From positions 2,232,001 to 2,296,000 of the forward strand of contig NZ_CP102950.1 in assembly GCF_024741795.1 (NCBI RefSeq): a DNA stretch of 64,000 nt. The letters run 5' to 3'. This document shows positions 38,546 through 46,913 of the stretch, one piece after another (within the stretch, counting starts at the first letter, position 1; each line of letters opens with the position of its first letter). This stretch comes from Arthrobacter sp. CJ23 (GTDB lineage: Bacteria > Actinomycetota > Actinomycetes > Actinomycetales > Micrococcaceae). Position numbers and translations under genes: made by a program. Below the pieces are notes generated by a model. The model saw only the letters and a program-made list of their open reading frames with translations, did no database searches and was not told the origin of the DNA.

Positions 38546-39689
38546 TGGCCATCACATCCAGCAACTCCTCGAAGCTCCGCATTGAGTGTCCCCCTATGAA
38601 TACGTCAACGTGCGGCAGTACCGCCCTGATTCCCTGCTGCACGGGTTCGTAACCGACTTTGCCCCGGTGCGGATTGGCCCAGATGACGCGCCGGGCCACG
38701 TGGTGCAGCCTCTCCACCTGGCGCCCCAGCTGGGCCGGGTCGCCGCGCTCCCAGCCGTCGCTGGCAATCACGACGACGGCGCCCCGGGCCGTGACCCGCT
38801 GCCCCCAGCGGTCGTTGAACGCCCGCAGCACGTCCCCCAGCCGGGTCCCGCCGGACCAGTCGGGAACGGTGCGCCCGGCCAGGGCCAGGGCGTTGTCGGC
38901 GTCGGGCACCCGCAGGGCCGCCGACACCCTCGTCAGCCTCGTTCCCACGGTGAACACCTCTACCTGGTGGGGCGCGGCGGTCACCACCCGATGGGCCAGC
39001 CGGAGCAGACTGTCGGCGTAGGGGGCCATGGAGCCCGAGACATCGATCAGCCAGAGGACGCGGCGGGGTTTGCGCGGAGCCGTGGCGCGGCGCAGCGGCC
39101 CCGGTTCACCGCCGCGGCGCAGTTGGCTGCGCAGCGTCCGTACCCGGTCCACCTCGCCATGGTGGTCCGCGCGCCGCCGCCTCGACTGCCGGCTTGGCAG
39201 CCGCACCTGCAGCTCCTCGAACATCCGGTGCAGCAGTTCCCGCTCCGCATCATCGAGGGTGGCCACGTCCCGGTGCCGCAAGCGTTCACGGCGGCTCGCG
39301 AGCGCCCGCAGTTGCTCCTTCGCGCCGCCCGCGCCGCCGTCGTCGTTGTCCAACGCCGCGGCGCTGACCCGGCCCGCCGAGGCCTCCAGCCGGGCAGCGG
39401 ACGACTCGTCCATTGCGAACCAGGCCTCGAAGACGCGCCCGTAGGCCGGCAGGTCCTCCGGCGACGCGCATAGCGTTGCCCGGCCGGCCCAGAAGACGCC
39501 GACGGGTTTCGCCAGCGAGAGCCTCCCGACGGCGTCGACGAAACTGCGCGCCCGGTCCGCCGTGACCTTCACTCCAGCCCCACGCACGGCGGCGGCGAAG
39601 GCCAGGAGGATCTCCTCGGCGCTGTGCTGTCCGGGGCCTTGATGTCCGGCGCTGTGTTCCCGGGCGCTCGGCTCCGCGGCGGCCGTCAT
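38538..39689 (-). CDS. coxE: CoxE-like von Willebrand factor A domain protein
   Basis: A 383-residue protein. The C-terminal VWA domain has the metal-ion site motif DVSGS (VLWLIDVSGSMAPY) and SGGTRLGD. The middle is strongly basic (RQSRRRRADHHG). CoxE acts with the AAA+ ATPase CoxD in assembling the Cu or Mo centre of CO dehydrogenase-type enzymes. It lies directly downstream of the coxD gene. Confidence 0.88.
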   Translation of the reverse strand: MTAAAEPSAREHSAGHQGPGQHSAEEILLAFAAAVRGAGVKVTADRARSFVDAVGRLSLAKPVGVFWAGRATLCASPEDLPAYGRVFEAWFAMDESSAARLEASAGRVSAAALDNDDGGAGGAKEQLRALASRRERLRHRDVATLDDAERELLHRMFEELQVRLPSRQSRRRRADHHGEVDRVRTLRSQLRRGGEPGPLRRATAPRKPRRVLWLIDVSGSMAPYADSLLRLAHRVVTAAPHQVEVFTVGTRLTRVSAALRVPDADNALALAGRTVPDWSGGTRLGDVLRAFNDRWGQRVTARGAVVVIASDGWERGDPAQLGRQVERLHHVARRVIWANPHRGKVGYEPVQQGIRAVLPHVDVFIGGHSMRSFEELLDVMANA

Positions 39690-39692
39690 CGC

Positions 39693-40577
39693 CTAGCCGA
39701 GCATCCGGGCCAGCGCTGCCGAAACGCGTTGGGTGTCTTCGCGGTACTTGCACAGGGCGCCGATGCTGGCCGCTGCCGAAGCCAGGTCCAGTTCGGCCCG
39801 GCCAAGGCGGTGCAGGGCCCGGGCCCAATCCAGGGTTTCCGCCACGCCTGGAGGCTTCAGGATGTCATCGGAGGCCCGGATCTGCTGCACCACGCGCACC
39901 ACCTGCTCGGCCAGCAGCGCTGGAACTTCGGGCAGCCTGGTCCGCACGATCTCCACCTCGCGGGCCAGGCCCGGATGGTCGATCCAGTGGTAGAGGCACC
40001 GCCGCTTGAGGGCGTCGTGCAGGTCCCGGGTCCGGTTGGAGGTCAGGACCACCACCGGCGCGGTCTCCGCCCTGACGGTGCCAAACTCCGGGATGGACAC
40101 CTGGTAGGTGGAGAGGACCTCGAGGAGGAACGCTTCGAATTCGTCATCGGCGCGGTCGATTTCGTCGATCAGCAGCACGGCCGGACTTTTCTGCAGGGCT
40201 TTCAGGATGGGCCGGGCCAGGAGGAACCGCTCGTCGTACAGGGAGCGCTCCAGTTCGGCAACGCTCAAGCCCGCGCCGCCGCCGGCTTCCACGCTGCGCA
40301 GGTGCAGGATCTGTGCCGTGAAGTCCCAGTCATACAGGGCCTGCGTGGCATCGATGCCCTCATAGCATTGGAGACGGATCAGCGGCAGCCCGAAGACCTG
40401 CGCCAGGGCCTCGGCCAGGGATGTCTTGCCGGTGCCCGGCTCGCCCTCCAGGAGCAGCGGCCGTTCCATGCCCAAGGCCAGGTAGCCGATGGTGGCCAGG
40501 CCTTCGTCGGCGAGGTAGCCGGTGGAGGCCAGCATGCCGGCCAGTGCTTCGGGGGACCCGACGGGCAGCTGCGTCAT
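39693..40577 (-). CDS. coxD: MoxR-family AAA+ ATPase (CoxD type)
   Basis: A 294-residue AAA+ ATPase with Walker A GEPGTGKTSL, Walker B LLIDEIDRAD, and sensor 1 VLTSNRTRDL. The MoxR/CoxD group works with VWA proteins as a chaperone for metalloenzyme assembly. It is the first gene of the cox operon; the coxE gene follows after 3 bases. Confidence 0.92.
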   Translation of the reverse strand: MTQLPVGSPEALAGMLASTGYLADEGLATIGYLALGMERPLLLEGEPGTGKTSLAEALAQVFGLPLIRLQCYEGIDATQALYDWDFTAQILHLRSVEAGGGAGLSVAELERSLYDERFLLARPILKALQKSPAVLLIDEIDRADDEFEAFLLEVLSTYQVSIPEFGTVRAETAPVVVLTSNRTRDLHDALKRRCLYHWIDHPGLAREVEIVRTRLPEVPALLAEQVVRVVQQIRASDDILKPPGVAETLDWARALHRLGRAELDLASAAASIGALCKYREDTQRVSAALARMLG

Positions 40578-40630
40578 GGCACCAGCATAGGGTGGCGCGC
40601 GGGATCCGGGGCCCGTCCGCGCGGAGAACC

Positions 40631-41170
40631 TTAACCGGTGTTGCCGGGGCAGCGCTCCTGGTGATCGATGGCACGCAGGATGCGGTGGCCGATCTCGCCG
40701 AGCTGGCGGGACTGCGCCTTCGTGAGGGGATCGAAGACCAGCGACCGGACGGCCTGGACATGCCCCGGTGCCGATTCCACGATCTTCTTCCAGCCGTCGT
40801 CTGTGAGGGTGGCCAGGGTGATCCGGCCGTCGCTCGGGTTGGGGGAGCGGAGGACCCAGCCGCGTTTCTCCAGCCGCCCCACCACCTGGGACAGGCGGGG
40901 GAGGCCCGATTCGGTGAAGCCGGCCAGTTCGCTCATCCGCAGCGTGCGCTCCGGGGCCTCGGAGAGGCCGGCGAGAACCATGTACTCAAAGTGGCTGAGC
41001 CCGGCATCGCACCGAAGCTGGGCGTCAAGGGCCGAGGGGAGCCGCATCAGGACGCCCACCAGGCCCAGCCACGTGTCGCGCTCATCGCTGTTGAGCCACC
41101 GGGGCTCCGCAGCCGCTTCCAGGGTGGCTTCCATGGTGGTTTCCATGGTGGTTTCCGCAGCAGTATCCAT
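40631..41170 (-). CDS. MarR-family transcriptional regulator
   Basis: A protein of 179 residues from the ATG at 41170. The winged helix is clear: SHFEYMVLAGLSEAP, ELAGFTESGLPRLSQVVGRLEKRGWV, and the wing NPSDGRITLATLT. An ATG at 41188 would add six residues and lies inside the palindrome. The N-terminus has a small codon repeat giving METTMETTMEA, likely disordered. It is divergent from the ribA-monooxygenase fusion gene, so it probably represses that gene and itself through the palindrome; its 3' end is 54 bases before coxD, so it could also be read into the cox operon. Confidence 0.85.
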   Translation of the reverse strand: MDTAAETTMETTMEATLEAAAEPRWLNSDERDTWLGLVGVLMRLPSALDAQLRCDAGLSHFEYMVLAGLSEAPERTLRMSELAGFTESGLPRLSQVVGRLEKRGWVLRSPNPSDGRITLATLTDDGWKKIVESAPGHVQAVRSLVFDPLTKAQSRQLGEIGHRILRAIDHQERCPGNTG

Positions 41171-41182
41171 GCCGCAACCATA

Positions 41183-41216
41183 GTCCATATAACTTCACGC
41201 GTGAAGTTATATGGAC
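41183..41216. promoter_or_regulatory. Perfect 34-bp palindrome, probable MarR operator
   Basis: A 17-bp half-site is followed by its exact reverse complement with no spacer; the centre is AACTTCACG|CGTGAAGTT. It lies between the divergent MarR gene and the fusion gene, directly upstream of a -35/-10 pair reading toward the fusion. A perfect dyad of this length is far beyond chance. Confidence 0.8.
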
Positions 41217-41226
41217 GACGATTTAC

Positions 41227-41255
41227 TTGCATCGTGAACTAATTGCGGCTACGGT
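41227..41255 (+). promoter_or_regulatory. Promoter of the ribA-monooxygenase fusion gene
   Basis: TTGCAT (41227-41232) and TACGGT (41250-41255) are 17 bases apart. The 34-bp palindrome ends 10 bases before the -35. The leader to the ATG is about 45 bases and ends in an AGGAG site. Confidence 0.45.
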
Positions 41256-41304
41256 TAGCTTCAATCTTCAAGTAATTCCCCAGTCTCTATGGCAGGAGCC
41301 TCAG

Positions 41305-43200
41305 ATGACCATTCTTTGCGAGACCGTCGCCCCGCCGGCAGCTGCACTGCCCCTGGCTCCTGTTCCGGCGCAGGCTGCGGCTGCAGCCCCGGCCCGTGTC
41401 CGCAGCCGGGTGACCGTGCCGCTGCGCTTCCCGGACGGCTTCACCGCCGTGGCCGAGGTCCTCACCTTCCATGGGCTGGCCGACGGTAAGGAACACCTCC
41501 TGCTTGCCTTCGGGGACTGGGAGCAGGCACTGCCGGCGCCGGCGGAGGGGAGCGCGGGGCCCCTGGTCCGGCTGCACAGCGAATGCCTCACCGGCGACGT
41601 CTTCGGCAGCGAGCGCTGCGACTGCGGTCCGCAGCTGCGCGAAGCCGTGGAACGGATCTCCGGCGCCGGCGGCTTCCTGCTCTACCTTCGCCAGGAAGGC
41701 CGAGGCATTGGCCTGTATTCCAAGCTTGACGCCTACGCCCTGCAGGACACCGGGCTTGATACCTATGAAGCCAATCTTGCCCTTGGCCACGGGGAGGACG
41801 AGCGCGACTACACGGCCGCCGCCCAGATGCTGCAGGCCGTCGGCGCCGGCACGGTCCGGCTGCTCAGCAACAACCCGGACAAGGCCGCGCAGCTCACCGG
41901 CCTGGGGATCGGCGTCGCCGAACAGGTGCCCACGGGAGTCCACCTGTCCCCGGCCAACCGCCGCTACCTGGCCGCCAAACGCGACCACACGGCCCACACG
42001 CTCACCCTTCCGGCCGACGTCGGGCCCGTCCTGAGCGAGCCCATCCCCAGCCACGCTGACATGCTGGCCCGGGTGGACGCACTCGTTCCGCGGCTGCGGG
42101 AGCGTGCGGAGGAAACGGAGAGCCTGCGTCGCCTGCCGGAAGCCACCATGGCGGAACTGGCGGAGGCCGGAGTCTTCAGGATGCTGGCTCCGAAAGCCGT
42201 GGGCGGCTTCGGCATGGGCGTGGAGAGCTACGCTGAAGTCATCCGGCGGCTGGCCCGGGGCTGCGCGTCCACGGCGTGGACCGCAGGCCATCTGAGCGAG
42301 CACGTCTGGATGCTCGCCCGCTGGCCCGCCGCAGTCCAGGATGAAGTCTTCGCGGACGGTCCGGCGCCCCTGGCCGCCGCCACCAATGCCCCCATCGGTT
42401 CGGCAGTGCGGGTCCCGGGCGGCTACTCCATCACCGGAAGCTGGAGCTTCGCCTCCGGGGTGATGCATTCCGAGTGGGCCCTGCTGGGCGTGGAACACGA
42501 CGGCGCACGGCTGCAGTGCCTGGTGCCCGTGGCTGATCTGGAGTTGCTGGACGTGTGGCACACGGCCGGCCTTCGCGGAACAGGCAGCAACGATCTCCGC
42601 GCAGAACGGCTGTTTGTCCCGGAGCGCCGGGTGGCCGATTGGGCGCTGCTGAGCGCGGCGGACAACCCCGGCAGCGGGATCCATCAGGACCCCGTGCTCC
42701 ACACGCCGATGGCCGCGCTCCTGAACATGGTGGCACCCGCCGCCGCGCTGGGAGCGGCGGAGTACGCCGTCGAGCTGTTCCGCGAGCGGATGATCGTGCG
42801 CAAGGTCAAGAACACCGTGGAGAACCGTCAGGCGGATTCGCCGCTGGCGCAGGCCCGTTTCGCGCAGGCCTACGGACTGCTGGCCACGGCACGCCTGCAA
42901 TGGGAAGAAGGAGTCCGGGTGGTCGCCTCCTCCCATGGCCGCCGGCCCTCGGCAGTGACGGACGAGGAACGGGCGGCAAGCCGGCTCGCGCTGGCCCTCA
43001 GCGGGGAGGCATCGGCCGAGGCCGTACGTCTGGTGACCTCGGGATCAGGTGGCAGCATCCACCGCCTCGCCCACCCGCTCCAGCGGATCCAGCGCGACGT
43101 GAACGTCCTGCTGAACCACCCGACGCTGACCATCGATCCGATCCTGGAGCAGGCAGGCCGGGGGCTTCTGGGCCTGGGATACACGGTCCCCTCCTTCTAG
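41305..43200 (+). CDS. GTP cyclohydrolase II fused to a flavin-dependent monooxygenase
   Basis: A 631-residue two-domain protein. Residues about 30-235 are a complete GTP cyclohydrolase II (RibA): zinc ligands C94, C105, C107 in SECLTGDVFGSERCDCG with the family spacing, then YLRQEGRGIGLYSK, DTYEANLALG and LLSNNPDK. Residues about 245-631 are an acyl-CoA-dehydrogenase-fold protein of the HsaA/DszC group D monooxygenase kind (GGFGMGVESYAEVIRRLARGCASTAW, FASGVMHSEW, RGTGSNDL). RibA makes the first flavin precursor, so the chain may tie flavin supply to a flavin-using oxygenase. The ATG follows AGGAG at 41294. Divergent from a MarR gene. Confidence 0.88.
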   Translation: MTILCETVAPPAAALPLAPVPAQAAAAAPARVRSRVTVPLRFPDGFTAVAEVLTFHGLADGKEHLLLAFGDWEQALPAPAEGSAGPLVRLHSECLTGDVFGSERCDCGPQLREAVERISGAGGFLLYLRQEGRGIGLYSKLDAYALQDTGLDTYEANLALGHGEDERDYTAAAQMLQAVGAGTVRLLSNNPDKAAQLTGLGIGVAEQVPTGVHLSPANRRYLAAKRDHTAHTLTLPADVGPVLSEPIPSHADMLARVDALVPRLRERAEETESLRRLPEATMAELAEAGVFRMLAPKAVGGFGMGVESYAEVIRRLARGCASTAWTAGHLSEHVWMLARWPAAVQDEVFADGPAPLAAATNAPIGSAVRVPGGYSITGSWSFASGVMHSEWALLGVEHDGARLQCLVPVADLELLDVWHTAGLRGTGSNDLRAERLFVPERRVADWALLSAADNPGSGIHQDPVLHTPMAALLNMVAPAAALGAAEYAVELFRERMIVRKVKNTVENRQADSPLAQARFAQAYGLLATARLQWEEGVRVVASSHGRRPSAVTDEERAASRLALALSGEASAEAVRLVTSGSGGSIHRLAHPLQRIQRDVNVLLNHPTLTIDPILEQAGRGLLGLGYTVPSF

Positions 43201-43259
43201 GAGCCGGAACGCCCGAGGGCCCGCCGGGCGGGGGGCACTGGGCGGGGGACAATGAAGGG

Positions 43260-45950
43260 GTGACTTCACGCCCCGCCCCTGCCGCCCCGGCCCACGCCCG
43301 CAACCATGCCCGCCGGCTCTTTGACCTGGACGCCATCGGGGCCGGCCTGGTATTTGCGGAGTCGCTGGGTGATCTCGCCGCGGCGCTGGGCGCGGGAGGC
43401 CCGGCCGGCACGGCCGTGGTCCAGGCGCCTCCGGGCACGGGCAAGACCACCCTTGTCCCTCCGCTGCTGGCCAACCTCGCGGCCGGCACCGCAGGGGCCG
43501 GCGTCGCGAGGGCCGGCGCCGCAGCAGCGGAGAAGGTCCCCCGCGTCGTCGTCACCCAGCCACGGCGCGTCGCCGCCCGCTCGGCGGCCCGGCGCCTTGC
43601 GGCCCTGGACGGCAGCGCGCTCGGGGACCGTGTCGGCTACACGGTCCGCGGGGAACGCAAGGCCGGCCCCGACACCCTAGTGGAGTTCGTCACCCCGGGG
43701 ATCCTGCTGCGCCGCCTGCTGGACGACCCTGGGCTGGGCACCATCACCGCGGTCATCCTCGACGAAGTCCATGAACGCGGACTGGAGACCGACCTGCTGC
43801 TCGGCATGCTCTCCGAGGTCAGGGAACTGCGCGGCGACCTCACGCTCGTAGCCATGTCCGCCACCCTGGACGCGCCGCGCTTCGCCGCCCTGCTCGGAGA
43901 CCACGACGGCGGCCGGCCGGCTCCCGTGGTCGACTGCCCCTCCGCGCTGTACCCCCTGGAAACTGCGTGGGCACCGGCCCCGGTCCCGCGGGTGGACGGA
44001 CGGGGAGTGGCCCGTGCCTTCCTCGACCACGTCGCGGACACGGCCGCGGCCTCGCACGCCGAGGCGCTCGCCGGGAATCCCGGCACCGACGCCCTGGTGT
44101 TCCTCCCCGGCTCCTGGGAAGTGGCGCATGTGGCGTCCCGGCTGCGCAGCAGGGTCCCTGCCGGCGTCGAGGTCTTGGAACTGCACGGCCAGGCCGGGCC
44201 GGCAGCACAGGACCGCGCCGTGTCCGGCCGCGAATCCGGCGGACCGGCACGCATCATCGTCTCCACGGCGCTCGCCGAATCCTCCCTGACGGTTCCCGGC
44301 GTCCGGCTGGTCATCGACGCCGGGCTGTCCCGTGAGCCGCGCCGCGACGCCAACCGCGGCATGTCCGGCCTGGTGACCGTGTCCTGCTCCCGGGCGTCCG
44401 CCGAGCAGCGCGCCGGGCGCGCGGCCCGGCAGGGGCCCGGGAAAGTGGTCCGCTGCTACGACGAGAAGGCCTTCGGGGCCGCACCCGCGCACCAGACCCC
44501 GGAGATCGCCGTGGCGGACCTGAGCGGAGCGGCATTGCTCCTGGCCTGCTGGGGAGCGCCCGGCGGACGGGACCTCGCCCTCCCGGACGCCCCGCCCCGC
44601 GCGGCAATGGACGAGGCCATGGAGGTGTTGTGGGAACTCGGCGCCGTGGATGCGGACGGACTCGCCACGGCGCGGGGCAAGACCCTGGCCAGGATTCCCG
44701 CCGAGCCACGGCTTGCCCGTGCCCTGCTGGACGGCGCCGCCGTGGTCGGACACCGTACCGCCGCGGAGGCCGTCGCCCTGGTCTCCGGCGATCAGCGCGC
44801 CCCCGGCGCTGATCTCCCGCGGCTGCTGGCCGCCCTTCGCTCCGGCAAGGATCCGGCGGCCCGGCGCTGGGCGGAGGAAGTCCGGCGGATGGAGGCGATT
44901 GCACGCCAGGAGGGCTCCGGCGTCGTGCGTTCCTCCGCCGCGCCGGTGACGGCGGCGGAGGCCCTCGGCTTCGTCGTCGCGCTTGCCTTCCCGGACCGCG
45001 TCGCGCGCCGCGTCGCGGGAGCAGGGCTTGAGCGGTACCTGCTGTCCTCCGGCACGCAGGCGGGACTGCCTGCAGGCAGCCCATTGACCGGGCACGAGTG
45101 GCTGGCCGTGGCCGAAGTGTCCCGTGCGCAAGGGCGGGACGCGGCCGGGACCGGTGCCGTCATCCGTTCCGCGGCGCCGCTCTCGGCAGAGGCAGCGGCA
45201 GAGGCCGCCCGGCACCTCCTGACGGACACGGTGGAAGCGCAGTTCAGCCAGGGCAAGGTCGCGGCCCGGCGGGAACGCCGGCTGGGGGCGATCGTGCTGT
45301 CCTCCACACCCGTGCGGGCATCCGCGGCCGAGGGGAGAACGGCGGTGGCCCGCGCCCTGGAAGCCGAGGGGCTGGGGATGATCGGCTGGTCGGCGGCGGC
45401 GGATGCCCTGCGGCGCCGCATGGCCCTCCTGCACCGGGAACTGGGTGAGCCCTGGCCGGACGTTTCGGAGCCCGCCCTGCTGGGTCGCCTTGATGAGTGG
45501 CTGGCGCCGGAGCTCGAAGCCCTGGCCGGCGGTGCCGCCACCCACCGGATAGACCTCGGCGATCCGCTGCGGCGGTTGCTGCCGTGGCCGGAGGCAGCCC
45601 GCTTCGGCGAACTTGCCCCGGAGCGGCTTGAGGTGCCCAGCGGCTCGCGCGTGGGCATCGACTACCCGGACGTGGACGACGACGGCGGCCGTCCGGTGGT
45701 GGCGGTCAAGCTGCAGGAATGCTTCGGCTGGGCCGAGACACCGCGGCTGGTGGGTGGGCGTGTGCCGGTGCTGTTCCACCTGCTCTCGCCGGCCCGGCGG
45801 CCCTTGGCGGTGACCGACGATCTGGCGTCGTTCTGGTCCGGACCGTATGCGCAGGTCCGTGCCGAGATGCGGGGCCGCTACCCGAAGCACCCGTGGCCGG
45901 AGGATCCGTGGACGGCCCAGGCAACGGCGAGGACCAAGGCCAGGATGTGA
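43260..45950 (+). CDS. hrpB: ATP-dependent helicase HrpB
   Basis: An 896-residue DEAH-family RNA helicase. It shows Walker A GTGKTTLVPP near residue 60, the DEVH box (ILDEVHERGLETDLLLG) near residue 167, SAT, and the C-terminal AEQRAGRAARQGPG. The HrpB-specific C-terminal region follows (ECFGWAETPRLV, PVLFHLLSPARRPLAVTDDL and WPEDPW). The cellular role is not settled in bacteria. I chose the GTG at 43260, which follows AAGGG and lies just past the fusion gene; longer upstream readings overlap that gene. Confidence 0.9.
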   Translation: MTSRPAPAAPAHARNHARRLFDLDAIGAGLVFAESLGDLAAALGAGGPAGTAVVQAPPGTGKTTLVPPLLANLAAGTAGAGVARAGAAAAEKVPRVVVTQPRRVAARSAARRLAALDGSALGDRVGYTVRGERKAGPDTLVEFVTPGILLRRLLDDPGLGTITAVILDEVHERGLETDLLLGMLSEVRELRGDLTLVAMSATLDAPRFAALLGDHDGGRPAPVVDCPSALYPLETAWAPAPVPRVDGRGVARAFLDHVADTAAASHAEALAGNPGTDALVFLPGSWEVAHVASRLRSRVPAGVEVLELHGQAGPAAQDRAVSGRESGGPARIIVSTALAESSLTVPGVRLVIDAGLSREPRRDANRGMSGLVTVSCSRASAEQRAGRAARQGPGKVVRCYDEKAFGAAPAHQTPEIAVADLSGAALLLACWGAPGGRDLALPDAPPRAAMDEAMEVLWELGAVDADGLATARGKTLARIPAEPRLARALLDGAAVVGHRTAAEAVALVSGDQRAPGADLPRLLAALRSGKDPAARRWAEEVRRMEAIARQEGSGVVRSSAAPVTAAEALGFVVALAFPDRVARRVAGAGLERYLLSSGTQAGLPAGSPLTGHEWLAVAEVSRAQGRDAAGTGAVIRSAAPLSAEAAAEAARHLLTDTVEAQFSQGKVAARRERRLGAIVLSSTPVRASAAEGRTAVARALEAEGLGMIGWSAAADALRRRMALLHRELGEPWPDVSEPALLGRLDEWLAPELEALAGGAATHRIDLGDPLRRLLPWPEAARFGELAPERLEVPSGSRVGIDYPDVDDDGGRPVVAVKLQECFGWAETPRLVGGRVPVLFHLLSPARRPLAVTDDLASFWSGPYAQVRAEMRGRYPKHPWPEDPWTAQATARTKARM

Positions 45951-45974
45951 GGCCGGCCGCCGACGCCGGGCCGG

Positions 45975-45990
45975 CCGGGCTTCAGCCCGG
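45975..45990. terminator. Hairpin between convergent hrpB and the coiled-coil gene
   Basis: CCGGGC TTCA GCCCGG is a perfect 6-bp stem with a tetraloop. It overlaps the last codons of the minus-strand gene and lies 25 bases past the hrpB stop. Confidence 0.45.
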
Positions 45991-46875
45991 ATCCTTCAGC
46001 CGTCCCCGCGCTCTTTCGGCAGTCTTGCGCGCCCGCTCGGCGCGGCGGCCGGCGAGGGTGCGGCCCCGCCCGGCGGCCGCGGCCTCCTGGTCCGCACTGG
46101 CCAGCTCCCGCTGCAGCCGGGCCAGCTCCTCCTTCGCCTGCCGGACGTCGGCAGCGAGCTGGTCCCGCCGGGACCTTGCCTCGGCGAGCCGGAGCTCGGC
46201 GTCGGCGAGCTCTGCGTCTGCCGTGGCAGCACTGCGTTCCGCCTCCTGGACGGCGGCCTCCGCGCTGACGCGCAGGCGCTCCCCGGTCCCGGGCACCGCC
46301 GCCAGGGCACGTTCCGCCGGACGCGCCGTACCAGGGGCTGCCCCAGGCGGCGTTGTGGCCAGGGGGAGCGCCCTCGGCACGGCAACAGCATCATCAATCT
46401 CAACGGCGTCGATTCCCTCCGTGGCGAGCGCACGCACCAGTTGGCCGCTGCGGACAGCCTGGGCGGCACGGGGATCCGTCATGGCGGCACGCAGCGTGCG
46501 CTCGATCTCGCCCGCCGCGGCGTCGCTCACCCTGACACCGAGGCCGTCGGCCACCGCGCGGGCCTGCGCGACGGCACCGGCCAGGACGCGCGGCCGTTGC
46601 TGGCCAAGCTCCCGGAGGGCGGTGCGGTCCTGATCCTCCTGGGCCGTGCGCAGGGCCGCGCCGAGTTCCACGACGGCGTCGATTTCCGCCGGGCGCTGCT
46701 TCGCGAGCATGTTGATGGCCCAGGCCGGGACCGACGGCTTGGGCAGGCGGCCGATCCGGCGGGCCAGCTCTGCGTCGCCTCCGGACTTGGCTTCCTTGGC
46801 CCGGGTGTCTCGCGTAGCAGTGAACTCCGTAGGGAGCAGGGTGCAAAGCTCGACGGCGATGTCGGCGAGGTCCAT
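45982..46875 (-). CDS. Coiled-coil protein of unknown function
   Basis: A 297-residue protein. The N-terminal half holds the conserved-looking LLPTEFTATRDTRAKEAK and RRIGRLPKPSVPAWAINMLAKQRP; the C-terminal third (about 195-297) is a long Ala/Glu/Arg coiled coil. No catalytic motif is recognised, and there is no signal peptide. The RLPKPSVPAWA segment is the best handle for a family search. A GAGGGGTGAGGG stretch lies before the ATG. Confidence 0.7.
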   Translation of the reverse strand: MDLADIAVELCTLLPTEFTATRDTRAKEAKSGGDAELARRIGRLPKPSVPAWAINMLAKQRPAEIDAVVELGAALRTAQEDQDRTALRELGQQRPRVLAGAVAQARAVADGLGVRVSDAAAGEIERTLRAAMTDPRAAQAVRSGQLVRALATEGIDAVEIDDAVAVPRALPLATTPPGAAPGTARPAERALAAVPGTGERLRVSAEAAVQEAERSAATADAELADAELRLAEARSRRDQLAADVRQAKEELARLQRELASADQEAAAAGRGRTLAGRRAERARKTAERARGRLKDPG

Positions 46876-46913
46876 CCCTCACCCCTCGGCTTCGGACGGC
46901 AGCATGATGAGGG

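Noticed and set aside
41216..41304. FMN riboswitch ahead of the ribA-containing fusion gene
   Set aside because: The leader is only about 45-90 bases and lacks the conserved RFN elements such as AGGGGC; the MarR palindrome is a better explanation for control.
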